This document shows positions 11,089 through 22,866 of a DNA stretch of 64,000 bases, in pieces. The notes beneath the pieces are model-generated. The model was given only the letters and a program-made list of their open reading frames with translations. It did not search any database and had not been told where the DNA came from. The translations under genes and the position numbers were made by a program. Source of the DNA: Tremella fuciformis (Eukaryota; Basidiomycota; Tremellomycetes; Tremellales; Tremellaceae); contig CP136499.1 of the NCBI GenBank assembly GCA_032768795.1, forward strand, positions 620,001-684,000, given 5' to 3'. Position 1 is the stretch's first letter. Every line of letters begins with the position of its first letter.

Positions 11089-12046
11089 TGACAACGACGT
11101 CGCGGGCGCGGGGGCTTTTGCTTCCTTGTGAGAACCGCTCAATTCTCAATCATGCCACGCAAGAGTGCAGGAGATGCCCGGCGGTCGGTATACTCAAATG
11201 GCGGTCATGGCTGCTCGACGATCAGTTCGTTGGCGCCGGAAAGGAGGACAAGTACTGTCAGAGGGAGAGGGTCTTTGAATCGGCCCTCGTACACCATGTC
11301 GAGATTGTTCACCAGTCGCTCGCCTTGTCGGGTGTGCCAATGAATTTTGAGTAGGTTCGCTTTGCCCATGTAAGCCTCTTCAAGCGGTCAGCGAGGAATC
11401 AACGATTTTGGTGGGACGAGGCAGGACTCGTCGAAGACGCCGCCGAAGGGGTGAACCCGCCGACCAGTCTGAGTCACGACGGATCAAGGAATCTCTCGTT
11501 CCCGACGGCCTCTGGGAGATTGTATTGCGCCCCGTTTACGGATCGGGCCCTCTTGCCGTTTCTCGCCGTTGTTGCAGCATACGTTTGGGCAACGATTGCA
11601 TTCCGGCCGGCCTGGGCGTGTTGGGTGGGATACAATCTAAAGGTCCATCGTCCGTCTCCCTCCATCTTCCTTGCTTCTCATATCTCCCTGCTTTCCTTCT
11701 CCCTTCTTCGCAGTCGAGCGCGGGTGGGCGGGTGGTCGATCGACGATGGCGACAACGGCTGTGCGAAAAGTGACGGTCCAGAGAGGTCTCCTACACCCAT
11801 CCCTGTCCCCATGAGGCTGTAGATGGTGCTCTGCATGCATTGTAAGGGTGTCCATAAAGGGGGGGTGTCCATAAAGGGGGTGGTTGACGTTACGGTAATT
11901 CCCATAACCCCGCAGTGGCGGCTAGCCTTCAACAAGTCTCGTTAAGTTACCACCACCACACCCACGACTTGCCATCAAATCTGCCTTGTTTGGGCTGGGT
12001 CTAGTGTCATTCTTGTGCCCGGCCGCTCGCTCGGCAGCCACTCATC
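11089..12046. other. Intergenic region between divergent kinase-like genes
   Basis: There is no supported gene. A short plus-strand frame ending near 11354 (CRRCPAVGILKWRSWLLDDQ and onward) is protein-like but has no partner exon. A direct repeat, TGTCCATAAAGGGGG, occurs twice at about 11850-11880. The region may hold both promoters; none can be defined. Confidence 0.4.
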
Positions 12047-14482
12047 ATGACTGTTGAGTTCGATCCGTTGGTCCTTGTCGGGCATCTCCAACGGGTATGC
12101 ATCGTCCCCTATCGCCTCCGAATTCAACGTCGCCCTGGACGTCCCACCGAATCGTACTCGCAGGCGACGTACGGCCTTCCCCTGGCTTTCGTTCACGTCC
12201 CAGACCTCATCGACACCGACATCTCCCCACATCTGATCGCATATCTACGGCGTGGTATCGAGGTCGAGGACGCCTTTGGTCCTCGGGGCGATATTTCGAG
12301 GTCCATGGCGATCGCCATTCGCGAGCTTGGCGAGCTGCAAGCCCTTGATCAGCCCGGCATCGAGTTCCGCGAGGACAGTGGGCTGCTGGGCGAGTCGGGG
12401 CTCAGCCATCAGCTCCCCGGGATCGTATTTCGCCCTATATTCTCCCTCATCTCCGACACGACCGGCCACTCGGCCCTGCGCAACGACCCGCCTGGGAACC
12501 CCGCGGACCGCGTCTTGCGTCGCGTATGGCAAGCCGTAGGCCTGGGAGTCGCTGGCCGGACCGACTGGGAGCTACGCGTTGATGGCAACGTACGGGCAAA
12601 GGTGGAGATCAAGCCAGATCCCGTCCTCAGCAACGACGATATCGACGAGATGCTGCGTCTCGTTGGCACCGGTCTGGTGATATGGGATGGGTCCGCAGGC
12701 AACGTAAGATGGAACGGGAACGTCCGCCAGGGTGACCAGCCTCCGGGCAGGTGGCGATCCATCCGCCCCGTTCTCAAACAAGTGAGCTACTCTCTCTTCA
12801 CACACTCGTCTGGCGGTTCATTGGCTCACCGGCAAGATATACAATCAGTTTGCGGTCCAGAATAATGGCGCCGCGGTCCGATACATCGTGTTGACAACAT
12901 ACGAACGCTCCGTCCTCTTCAAGAACAACAACAACCCCACCCACACTACACCCGCTATCGAGGTCTCGGCGGCTGTCCGCCGGGACGGGCCGTTGAGCCT
13001 GGCTGCGCCGTGCAACAACAGCTTTGCGCTCATCCTGGGTGTCTCTGTTTTACCGAGCTGGGAATATGGCATTGCGCCAATGGCCGAGCCTGCAGCGCGG
13101 ACACGACCATCAGCGGCCAACGAACAGGCCGGGACTGGTTCTGCCGCTGGACCTGGGGTGACGGGCAGTGTGGGAAGCTCCTCGTCTGCTGCGGGTGCAA
13201 GCGGACAGGGCGTAGTCGGCGGGGGCGGCCGAGTAGGCGGAGCGGACAGAGGTGGAGCAGGTGCAGGACATGCAAAGAGCGCGCAAGTCGGAGGCAGAGA
13301 AGCAGACCAGGACGAGGCGCACATCCTCAAGACCAACTCTATCGCTACATCCGGCGGCGCAGGAGGGACAGCATCAACACCACCCCGAGCTCCAGGCCAA
13401 GTATCCTACCGTTTCACACAAGCACGACGAGTCGACAGCTCACCCGAGTCGGTAACGAGCACCAAGTCTAGTCTGTTCGATGTCGGCCGCTCTCATCAGA
13501 CGGACGACACACCTCCCTCGAGTGCCGAGATGGACGTGACGCACAGCGCATCCGAGGTCAGTCGCCGTGCTCCCTTGTCTGCACTGCTGCACATCCCTGG
13601 GGGTGCAAGCTGACCTGCCATAGCTCGGCAAAACTGTTGTCTTCCTGATCTCGACGACGCGGGACGACACGTACAACCAGATCCCCTTTTTCGGCCCCGT
13701 CCCGCCGTCTTCAGGCGTCCGCACGATGCGCGGGCTCGCAGTACCGGCCCTCGTGCCTCCGTCCTCCACAACGAACACGACCCACTCTGGCAATCACCTC
13801 GGTCTCACCACTCGGCTGGGCGCCGGCGCAACATGGTCCACCTACGCCACCGCAGATCCCACCCTTGTCTGCCGCATCACCTCGCTCGACTGGTTCGAGT
13901 TGGACAACGCACCAAGGCAAGTGGGTGCTTCGCAGCTAGACGTTCGCGTGTCCATTGCGGCCGAGCTCGACGTCTACGCCCATCTGCGGCGTATGGGGCT
14001 CGAGGAGCACGTGGTGCCCAAGCTGCATGGTCTCTGGGGCGGGTGCAGTAGTGGCAGAGCTGGCGGCGGACAGCACTGGATGATGCTCATGTCGCATCAA
14101 GGCCAGCAGGTCTCGCCGGAGCAGCTCTCCAACGAGGACAAGTGAGTCAGCCCCAGCCTCTCGACAGATACACAATACAATACATTACAAGTGGGAGACT
14201 AAATGCGTCAGGTATGCGCTCGTTCGCGCGTATTCCCGCCTACACGCCGCCGGCGTCTTGCACAATGACCCGAGTCCGCACAACTGGTGCTGGTCGTCGT
14301 CGTCGTCGTCACTCGAGGGCGGTAACGGCCGACCGACCATCATCGACTTTGGCCTGGCGCGGATCAGGGAGCTGCATTTCCGCACACGCCCACCCGAAGA
14401 CTGGACCGGGGCGTGCGATAATGAAATGCTTGAGGTGCTGAACCTTGTGGGACTGAGCTGGGGGGACCAGCTCGAGGCATGA
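12047..14482 (+). CDS. PD-(D/E)XK nuclease-like domain fused to a kinase-like domain, four exons
   Basis: The model is exons 12047-12781, 12837-13556, 13624-14141 and 14212-14482, totalling 2,244 nt and 747 residues with no internal stop. Introns of 55, 67 and 70 nt use GTGAGC, GTCAGT and GTGAGT donors. N-terminal half: TDWEL (Asp about 173) followed by KVEIKP (Glu about 187, Lys about 189) fits the D...(D/E)XK nuclease core. It is followed across the first intron by IYNQF...YIVLTTYERSVLFK, like the helix-strand after such cores. A Gly/Ala/Ser-rich linker (about 295-380) precedes the kinase-like part: RLGAGATWSTY near a glycine loop, catalytic loop HNDPSPHN (Asp about 677, Asn about 682) and IDFG (Asp about 703). 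The domain calls rest on motifs only. The likely role is a nuclear or effector-like protein, as for similar fungal nuclease-kinase fusions; substrates are unknown. Confidence 0.85.
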
Positions 14483-14917
14483 GACAGATCCTGCGGAGCC
14501 GAGGGAGGCAGGCAGGTCAGGGAGAGGATCTTTCGTCGGTATTTTAGAGAACAAAGACAACGACAAGCATCGGATCAGCACCTCGTCCAGCCTGCGCATC
14601 GATCGATGCATTGGACAATACGTACTACCCGTAGGTTCTCGAGCAGCGCACAGCACACCATGGCACAGCGCAGGGATAGCGTGAGACGTGCAGTACTACA
14701 CTATATGCTGGTGACGACTTGACCTCGATCATCGTGATGTCCTGTCTGTGTCAGCCTCGGTGAAGCCCCAGAGCCAGGTCGACTCACGCACACAGAGTGG
14801 GGCATGCGAATCTCATCTGCCATCACAGGCAGAATAAATACTGTTAGAGCCAGAAGGGAGGTCGAGTTTTTTGGCCGTTAGACTCTGAGAAGAGCCTGCT
14901 TTCTGCATGCCGACAAT
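14483..14917. other. No gene seen; 3' flanks of convergent genes
   Basis: The nuclease-kinase gene and the small spliced gene below converge here. I see no ORF, RNA or repeat. Confidence 0.5.
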
Positions 14918-15395
14918 TCAGCTTGAGCTTCTATCGATGAAGCTGTGCATCGTAGTGCTGTAATTGCTGGGATTCACGATTAAGCTTTGGCCATCCTTGC
15001 CAACTCCAAACCGGGACTTGTACCCAACGCTGGGTCTGAGATATACCAGATCAACTACGCCAAAGGTAGGGTAAGACTTGTCGAGCTCCATGTTCTTTTC
15101 TGCAAAAGCTGACTCACAGCACTTGCTCTCCACTGCCTTCAAGGTCGAGGCTCTTTCCGGCTTGTCTCCTCCAAACGATCCCGCTTTGGTTCCAGTCTTA
15201 GATTGGACAGCTTGGAGAAGGACATGGGTGACGGGGACGAGCAGATTGCCGCTGGGCCTTTGACGATCCACAAGAGTGGTCAGAAGCGCTTCACCGACGC
15301 CTCGCCTGCTCCTTCACGTCTCCCGTCTCCTGCCCGTCTGTCGTCGGTTGCTCGTCATCCGTGAGGGCCAGCTCGCCGAAGTCGGAGTCCGACAT
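14918..15395 (-). CDS. Small hypothetical protein, two exons
   Basis: The model is exons 15395-15295 and 15257-14918, for 146 residues. The 37-nt intron (GTGAAG to AAAG) is not a multiple of three and joins an acidic start (MSDSDFGELALTDDEQPTTD) to a 113-codon open exon, restoring one frame. That makes the short intron credible. The product has an acidic N-terminus, then RPSGNLLVPVTHVLLQ and FGVVDLVYLRPSVGYKSRFG. No family is recognised. An 18-nt in-frame string GTGAGT-N6-TTTGCAG inside exon 2 (near 15107-15124) resembles intron termini but contains no stop. Confidence 0.55.
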
Positions 15396-16533
15396 GCCTG
15401 GTCACCGTACCCGGCGCCAAACTCGGGAGAAAGCTGCGGAGGAGAGCCAGGGGCAGCAGCGTGGGTCGCCAGGTGCGTTCAAGACGAGAAGGGCTCGCTG
15501 GAAGTAGGTTGTAGTATGCGTTGTATCCATGTGCGAGCTCCTTATGCCAATTCCCTCCTCCAACGTTCCACACGTTTTATGCATTTCATGCCTCTGGTGT
15601 CAGACCTGGCTGGCAAAGTCGTGAGTTCTTCCTTCCACGACTGGAAACGTGCGTTGCGTCTTAGCGGATCCGTGGGTGGCCGAGTTGCTTGCTTGAACAT
15701 ACCCTTCCATTTGACTTGATCCTTGAGGTGATGTGGCCTATCAGGGGACCGCTGGGCTTGCTTTATTACCCTTGCAATTTCGTGGAGGTCATCTAAGGTC
15801 TATGCTGCTGGCGGGAGCGCGAGTAGTGCGGGATGGGATCTGATGCTATGCTGTCGGGTACGCCTGTGAAGACTTCCGCCGTGTCTTTGGGTGCAACTGT
15901 CTTGTGGCACGGCGGAACTATCGGCCGGTCGACTCCAATGCATGCATATAAGTCTTTCTATCCTTGTCATGTCATTACCTCTGGAAGTATCTTGTCCTCT
16001 TCTCATGGCCATGCGTGATGTAACGAGTGTCTACATACCGGACGCGGGAATGCCGGTGGGCAGAATCTTCCACAAGTTGACATTGGTCGTCCACGCTTTC
16101 CCTCGTGCATGATCAGCGACTGCTACGCCACTGGACTGTTGCTGTTTCTGGGTGACTACAATACGTCGCGGCGACCGTTTCGATGAGTCCGGTTGCATGC
16201 CACGAGAGCGCGTCTAATTCGTCACACAACAGCTGCACTGTACGCCGTGGCGAGCCAGGTGCGAGGAGAGCGCGGCTGTACCTTGTCGCGAGTGAGTCTT
16301 GCCTCGCATCTTTCGGGCGTCCGAGCCGCCCGTCCGACTGGCCCTATCACCGCTGAAAATCTTTTTGACGAGGCTGTCAACTTGACCAGTGCTGCAAGCA
16401 AAGCTCATGTCCGCTCAACGCCCACTCTGCCCTGCCAGACTCCACTTGGTGTGCGGGCTCCTGCCGCATCGGGCATGAGCTAAACTAGCTTCTCGCCAAC
16501 CCGGCAGGCACATTACTCTCTTTCAGCCCGCAC
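15396..16533. other. No supported gene
   Basis: Open frames on both strands (for example plus 15276-15719) lack motifs and splice support. I see no repeat. Confidence 0.4.
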
Positions 16534-16639
16534 TTATCGCAGGGGGAGAAGGGCCAAGGCAGAGCTCAGAAAGGAGGTAGCCATACTTTTCCCGGTCGCG
16601 GGACAACGTCGTCCCACAACGTTGAGAGGTAGCGAGGAC

Positions 16640-17440
16640 GCCTGCTGAGGGCAACTCAGCAGCCACCGTCCTGTCGTGGCGTGTTGCGGTGGATAGGCGT
16701 CCAGATAGAGTCTCAAGCAGTCCGAGTTCCACCTGCAGGGAGTCTTGGGCATTTGGATGGACGCGGCTCTCGTAGCTGCAGACCGGAACGAGTGACCGGT
16801 GTAGCGTGCCGCCGCATAGCCCGTCGTGATGAGTGCGAGACGGAGTGTCCTCGTGAGCAGGGACCGAGGGAGACCGCCCGTTGCCACAAAGAGGTGGTCC
16901 AATGGCCTGTACGATCTCTGGGCAAGTTAACCCCTGAGCGCCCGGACAGGGCATCCGGGGGGGCGTCGGTCGTTCGACCACAGTGCGCCCCCGGCCCGAA
17001 GTGGTCGGTTTTGGACGTAGAGATGGTCAAGGTGGCGGCATCACCGGGGCGGGTCGGGCGGCAAAAGGCTAGCGTATGTCAGGTCTAAGCGGCCGTCGAA
17101 CAACGCGTAGGTGACCTCGCCCTTGCGCATGAAGCAAGCGAAGAGGAGCGCGAAAGCCGCAACGACCGCCAGATGGCCAGCCGGGCCGCCGTGTGATGTC
17201 GGGTGGTTCCGAATGTGCTGCAACGCCTTGCGGAGGATCGGGAGGGTGATGGGCGGTGCGTGCCGCTGCTGATCGTGCCGTGTTTCCAGTGTGCGCTCCT
17301 GGAGACCATTTCAACTCGGGCTTGGGGGAGGCCGGAGTCGTCCGGGCCCAAGTCGACGTGGTAGCTCCGCAGGGCCATCATGATCCGCTTGAGGGATTTT
17401 GCCGCCAAGTCTCCTCGGCTGGACCATTGCTCATGCCGAG
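16640..17440 (-). pseudogene. Tyrosine recombinase of the DIRS/Ngaro-like element
   Basis: Visible blocks are LAAKSLKRIMMALRSYHVDL (about 17410-17350, the core-binding region), FACFMRKGEVT with the first catalytic Arg at about 17127, STSKTDHFGPG (the SKTDPF-like block) at about 17015, YTGHSFRSAATRAAS with the H-x-x-R pair at about 16794-16783, and RWNSDCLRLYLDAY with the candidate nucleophilic Tyr at about 16707. All four catalytic positions are still recognisable, but the blocks are split among frames. Confidence 0.8.
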
Positions 17441-17599
17441 AAGGCGATGAAAGTTGATGCCCGCCAAGCGGGTGCAGGGGAGAACAGGCGGGCGCCAGAA
17501 GTTCGCGAAATGCTGAGGCACCTTCCCAAATCGAGTCGTGTTGCGTGTGCCAGGCCGTGCCACCGGTGAAAGGCCTACGAATGCTCGCCGCCCACCAGT

Positions 17600-18970
17600 C
17601 GGCCCCAGTCACGAGGGGCCGCGGGCAGACGGGCCGATGCTGTCGGGTTCGTCCAGGGGGTTGGGGCGGGTGCAAGTGGGTAGCGGGTGCGGGCGTAGTC
17701 AAAATCAAAGCGGGACATGGCGTCACCAGCAAGGTGATTGACAGCGCTTGCAGCCCAGACGGGCTGGAGCATCGTGCGAGCTGCCATGACCAGGCCGAAA
17801 ATCTCCCGGATGAACGTCTGCGTTCGCCCATGTCGACTGGAGCCCGAGCGGGGTACTGAAGCGAGGAACGTGCTGTCTTCCGGCGTCTGAGGGCGGTGAG
17901 GAGTGCCAGAGCTCTCAGGAATATGACGTCTTTTCCCCGGTGGCGTTGGGGACACGGAAGCGAGAAGGTATCCGAGCAGGAAGACTTGTGCCCGCCCATG
18001 CCAGCGGTTGACGCGGTGTCCGTCCATACCTCCTGCCCCGGCAGCCCGTGTACGAGCAGAGACTAGCGGTCCCATGTGACGGATTGAAGCGCCAGCAGCT
18101 CAGCTCTTCGCGAAGCACCTTCGAGACCCGAGACGGGGGGCCTGGGAGCAGGCATGTAGCGTCGAACACCCGGCGTAGGAAGGCCCGTCCGCCGGTGCAA
18201 ACTCGTGTCACAGATACGAGGCTGCCTGCGGTTCTTTGTAGCTCGAGGATTGGCACGAATTCGGCGTTGAGGGTTCAATGTCCATCACAATGCGGGCTCG
18301 CTTCTCGTCCGACAGCCAGGGCGTGATCGCAGTCGACCAGTATTACCAGGATCTCGATATACTGGACCGAACACGTCTTCGATGGCGACATTGCGAGCCC
18401 GAGCTCGAGCTCCACGCAGAACGCGCGGAACAGGTCTAAGCTAGAGCTATCGTCGAGGTAGTGCCTAACGGGCAGGCTCTGCCGCTCGCATACCCAGTGC
18501 AAGGCCTCGGCAAAGCGATTGAAAAGACAGGGGGAGGACCTGCCACCAAAGTTGAGAGTCAGGTCTATATTTTTCACGCCGTCGAAGTGGAATTCGAGGA
18601 GACGGGAGTAGCGGGAGGCGGCGACAACGTGGTAGAAAGCGTCCGTGACGTCCGCTTTCGAAAGTTCTACCCGCCGGCCTTACAGTGGGCGAGTTGCCTG
18701 TCCGAAAACCCCGTCGAGCTTTTCGTACGCGATAGGGACGGCGGCCATGTCTATCCACCCTTTGACTGAGGCGGAGGGGTCCGACCGGGGCCACAATAAG
18801 TGGCTGATCGTCCTGGACTTGTCTCCCGACTTAGAATCGCTCCTAAATGGGAGAAGACTACGCCCGCCGACTCGTTGGCTGGGATCACTCTGCTCTTTCC
18901 CTTGGCCAGCCACTCCGCGGTGCTGCGCGGCACCTGCGCCAGCTCCGCCTCGTTCAACGGTAGGTTGCGA
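17600..18970 (-). pseudogene. Reverse transcriptase-RNase H of the DIRS/Ngaro-like element
   Basis: RT motifs visible in order: SHLGAI near 18880; SKADVTDAFYHVV near 18650; LTLNFGGRSSPCLFNRFAEA at about 18560-18500; and HYLDDS with the YLDD catalytic box at about 18460-18449. The RNase H-like region has the family-typical LELQRTAGSLVSVTRVCTGG (about 18240) and ends with AVNHLAGDAMSRF (about 17710). FG-RSSP together with YLDD is characteristic of DIRS and Ngaro RTs rather than copia or gypsy. Frame breaks between the blocks mean no intact enzyme. Confidence 0.8.
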
Positions 18971-19499
18971 ATGCCGTGTGCAGGCCTGCCGGTGCACAGG
19001 AAGGGGCCCTCGTAACCCAGCTTGGCTCCGTGTCATATAATCCCGGGGATATTACGAGGGTGCGCGGGGTCGAGGCAGCCTAGGATCGGTTTATGCCTTG
19101 CGGGTCCATTCAGAGGAAAGCCTGTCGCGGTGTCGGGGCGCCGAAGGAGGGGATTATAAAGTCGAGGGATCTGGCTCGCGCGGCGAGCCGCTCCAAGAGG
19201 ATGACTACGCTAGCAGCGTAAAGCCCAGCAGGAGGGCCGAATCCCCGCCCAGCCAGGAGGGCACGTGTCTGGTGAGGTCGGGTAGAGTCAGGTGGGGACG
19301 CAGCCTCGCGCGCCTCAGTCGGCGTCGACCGCGGGATTCTCGAGCACACCTCACCCTTGCGTGAATAGCCCGGAAGGTGGGAGTCGCAGCCCGCGTCACC
19401 TGGGCAGAGCATCAAGAGCGCGTCTCACCAATGCATTGTTGATCCTGTATACAAATATCGCCACCGGCGGTTTGAGGCTGTGACGTGCGGAGACGAGTC

Positions 19500-20479
19500 C
19501 CTACTGCCACTTCCCCTTCCCCGGGCAGTCGAAGACCGAGTGGGGTTTGCCGCAGTTGCTGCACTCGTGCTTCCGGCCCCGTGGGCGGGGCTGTGAGCAG
19601 CCAGCATCGCTTGGCGGACGCGGCGTCCGCGGGCGTCTGCTTCTTCCTGTTCCTGGCCGGCTCGACGGCGGTGGTGGCAGCCGGGCAGGTGGGCTTGGCG
19701 GCGGGCTGGCTTTGACTTTGGGATCGCTCAGCCTGTCGTGTCGCGCTGTCCTTGCGGATGGGAACAGGGCCGGCGGCGGCGTCGCAGGCGTCGTACCACA
19801 GTGACGTGTGGAAGTGGGTCGGAAAGCGCTTGCTTCCCATCTCCGGCTGGTGCTGTTTCGGATAATTGGGTCCCCATGTGAAGTGCACGCGGTCATCGTT
19901 GACCCAATATGCGTGGTTTAAGAGTGCGGTGAAGATGTCGCCGGAGCCGTGCATCGCGAGGTCGATGAGATCGACCCACGCGTAGAGAAGGACGTCCAGG
20001 TTGTGTATGGCCGTCTTCAATCGCTCGACAGCCTGCCTAGTCGAGTTGCGGGGCGGGGCAGCAAAGGACTGCCTGGGTCCATCGAGAGAAGGAGCTTCTG
20101 GGAGGGGTCGTTGGCGTTCCGCCGATACATCTTAGCCGTTGGCGAGAGAAGGGGGGGGAGCTTCTCCGGGCAAAGGCGGCCGGCCATACCGGCGAGGAGC
20201 CTCACTTTCAGGAAGGAGAAGCGCTCCTCGATGCTGAGGCACTCACCATGTTGGGTACGGAAGGGACGTGGGCTAGGTGTCCGAGCGTCCCAGCGCCGAG
20301 ATCGCCGAAGTCGATCAAGTTTTGGAAGTTGTGGGCGATCTCCTTAGCGTCGGCGCCTGGGGGGGGGGGGGGGGGGGGGGGGGTGTGTGTGGAGCGCAGA
20401 GGCCTGATGCTGGGCCGGCCGCCTCTGCCGCGGCGGCGCTAGCCAGCCGGTCCTCGACAGTGATCCGCTTGGGAGGCAT
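19500..20479 (-). pseudogene. gag of the DIRS/Ngaro-like element
   Basis: The ATG at 20479 starts MPPKRITVEDRLASAAAAEA. Downstream, in shifted frames, are AKMYRRNANDPSQK, RLKTAIHNLDVLLYAWVDLI, KRFPTHFHTSLWYDACDAAA and a terminal CSNCGKPHSVFDC zinc knuckle. The knuckle spacing is C-X2-C-X3-H-X4-C, one residue shorter than the canonical CCHC. A 25-bp G run at 20359-20383 interrupts the frame. An upstream segment (LEGVRRARDEEP near 20600) also matches the copy at 1.9 kb. Confidence 0.65.
20359..20383. repeat. G homopolymer, 25 bp
   Basis: A run of 25 G followed by TGTGTGTGT lies inside the decayed gag. Its length may be affected by sequencing or assembly. Confidence 0.9.
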
Positions 20480-20770
20480 CCTGGACTGTTGTGGTCGGCC
20501 ATGCGAGTTGACCAGGGTACGTGCTTCAGCTGTTCTCCAAGACCAAGGTGCGGACGTGCGCGAAGTGGGGTTCTTCGTCTCTGGCACGCCGCACTCCCTC
20601 TAGGCTTGCAATGCAATCCCCCTCTTCTCCTCCGGACGTTACGCTGGTGTGCGCGGCCAACGTGGGCGTCCCGAGGGCTGTGCGGCAGCAGAACTCCACG
20701 GGGCAATACAGTAGATCCTTGAGCGTCTTGAGCCCAAAGATCCCTATCCTCCGGTCACGCAATTCATCAA

Positions 20771-22866
20771 ATGCTTACATAATTATGTTCTGCTGAGCCT
20801 CTACATGCTGGATCAGAGCTGTCTTCTGACCGAGAGCTGCGAGCAGACCTAAGTTCAGACAGCAGACCGCCGAGTAGAACAAGGAGCCCCGCCATCTTTA
20901 CTCCACCATACTGACCGAGCACAGCGGTTGGAATGTAAGTACTCAGCCAGCGGCTCATGGGGTATCCCGTAACTAATCCCATTCAGATCCTCTCCAGATG
21001 TCAATGATGATTATGGCGCCGTGGCGTACGGCGGTCCAAGGGACAGAATTGTGGCTTACCGCTGCATCATCACATATCCGGGCTGGCATCTGTATCACCC
21101 CACTAGCTTTCGCTCGGCCAGATTTATGCGCGGCAATCTGTTTGGAGCATCTTTGTCTCCCTCGCTCATCTGCCCGCTCGATCATCTCGCCCCAAAATGT
21201 TGGACCTTTTCTTGCCCCGTACAGCACAATAGGGTAGGTGTGCCCATATATGTCATCGCCACAGTGCCACAGTGCGAGGGACATGGCTGCGTTTGGGCCT
21301 TAACTTGGTGTCCTCGTGTAGCTTCTCACAAGTCGACAATAAGCGTCCGAATCGGACACACGCAAATTGTCTATAAGAGAAGTCTGCAGAGGAGGGCTTC
21401 GCTTCATGCGTATATGACACTTTTACGGTTTGGATCATGTCTTGCGATTCGGACAACGACGCAAGTCATTGCACTGCACAGTGGCGTCCCCTGAACCTCA
21501 GACCGTACACCACTCGGAGCATGTCGGTCAAGCGTCTCTCGCTGAGCTAGCACGCACCTGAGCGGAGTGCAGCAGGCTTCACGCCGCCGATTTGGCCCTT
21601 GACGCATTGATGGAGCCGTTCTACGCGGACGAGGAGTCGGCCAACAACGCGGCAGATGACTGCTGTCCCGAAGACTCGGGGTCTTCAGAAGGCAGCATTT
21701 CAGACGATGCGGGTGACGAGACGGCGGATGAGCATGTGGAGGAGGAGGAAGGGGAAGATGATTAAGTGGAATACCTGGGGACCGTGACACGTGAGGAGAA
21801 GGATGCGAAATTGGAAGTCATCAGGTGGGCATTTTCTTCCCATTGCAGCTTCCACTGAGGCAGTGCAGCTTGACCGATGATAGCGAGGAGGAGGGGCCAG
21901 ACAGACCCTAAGCAGTATGACCAGAAATGCAGCATTCCGAACTTGAAATTCGCAAAGTTCATGGCCCCGCAGAGCAGCGTCACACCCCACTGCCGTCATC
22001 AGCGACCAATTGGACGCTAGCCTACGCTGCGATTCCCACCTTATAGGCTTGTTCTATAGGTACCAGGGCGACCCGCCAAGCGATTCAGTGATCGATCAGA
22101 CAGGCTGCAGCGGCCCCGATGTGGCAAATGGGCCATAAATTGTCACGTCGTTGACTTGTACTCATCTCCCTCGTCGTCTTCCATATGCACGCAGCAACGC
22201 TTCTTGGCAACGGCTTGTCTGCTAATGCCGAGCCAAATGTGAGGAGATCCATGCGTTTCGCGACACCATACGCAATTCAGAGATTGGTACTGTAGGCATC
22301 GGTTATCAGGGCCCGCCCTACTTTCGCATACGCTGTCAGGCATTGTTTGACCTGTGCACGTGCTATGAATCGGGGCACAAAATGAAATCTAGATCACTCC
22401 GCCGGTATTCTCAGCACATACGCCATGAAGTCGTCGCAGATTGGGCGTCCCAAATCTGTTGATCAATAGGCCTCGAGAGAAGGCCTCATTGGGCCAGAAG
22501 TGCCTCTTTGGGTAGGATGCTGCGGAGAACAATAGGACGACGGTCATGCTGCTGAGCACAGGCCGTCTGACCGTCATGTAGATGTAGATTCGGCCCCAAG
22601 AGGGCGAATGCACACCACGCTCGTTTTGTAACGGAATCTCCTTCGCCTGTCGAGCACTTGCTGCCGGATGCACGATTCGACCTCGCTTTTTCCAACCGGT
22701 GGCTGCCAAGCTGAGAGCAGTGTCGGGGGAAGCAACTGCAGAGAAGTGGTATCTCCTCGACGGCGTGATGATGATGCAGAGCCTCCAGAACCCGGGTCAA
22801 CGGCTGCCAGGCCACTCATATCTTGTTCGCCTCCTCAAAGTTACAGTCAGATGGCCTCTACACAGC
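20771..22866. other. No firmly supported gene; several weak exons
   Basis: On the minus strand, 21762-21962 starts with ATG and encodes 66 residues with a hydrophobic stretch (FWSYCLGSVWPLLLAIIGQA), a possible small membrane protein or exon. Minus-strand frames at 22389-22709 and 20973-21284 are protein-like. On the plus strand, 21610-21765 encodes a 51-residue very acidic peptide ending EEEEGEDD. I could not connect any of these by consistent splicing. Confidence 0.35.

Larger units (their letters stand above)
16534..20770 (-). mobile_element. Decayed DIRS/Ngaro-like tyrosine-recombinase retrotransposon
   Basis: Reading the minus strand from 20.77 kb downward gives, in order, a gag with an unusual zinc knuckle, a reverse transcriptase with YLDD, an RNase H-like end (NHLAGDAMSRF), and a tyrosine recombinase with R...H-x-x-R...Y. 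This gene order, with no integrase and no protease, is diagnostic of DIRS-order elements. Pieces lie in different frames with several stops, so the element is dead. Terminal repeats were not identified and the limits are approximate. A gag-only relic of the same family lies at 1870-3180 on the other strand. Confidence 0.8.

Noticed and set aside
11850..11882. Two copies of TGTCCATAAAGGGGG as a possible regulatory site
   Set aside because: A single tandem duplication of about 18 bp with no third copy or relation to a defined promoter.
13010..13471. Cys/Arg-rich plus-strand frame suggesting a zinc-finger protein
   Set aside because: It is an alternative frame of exon 2 of the nuclease-kinase gene, where the correct frame encodes a Gly/Ala/Ser-rich linker and is supported by three consistent splice junctions.
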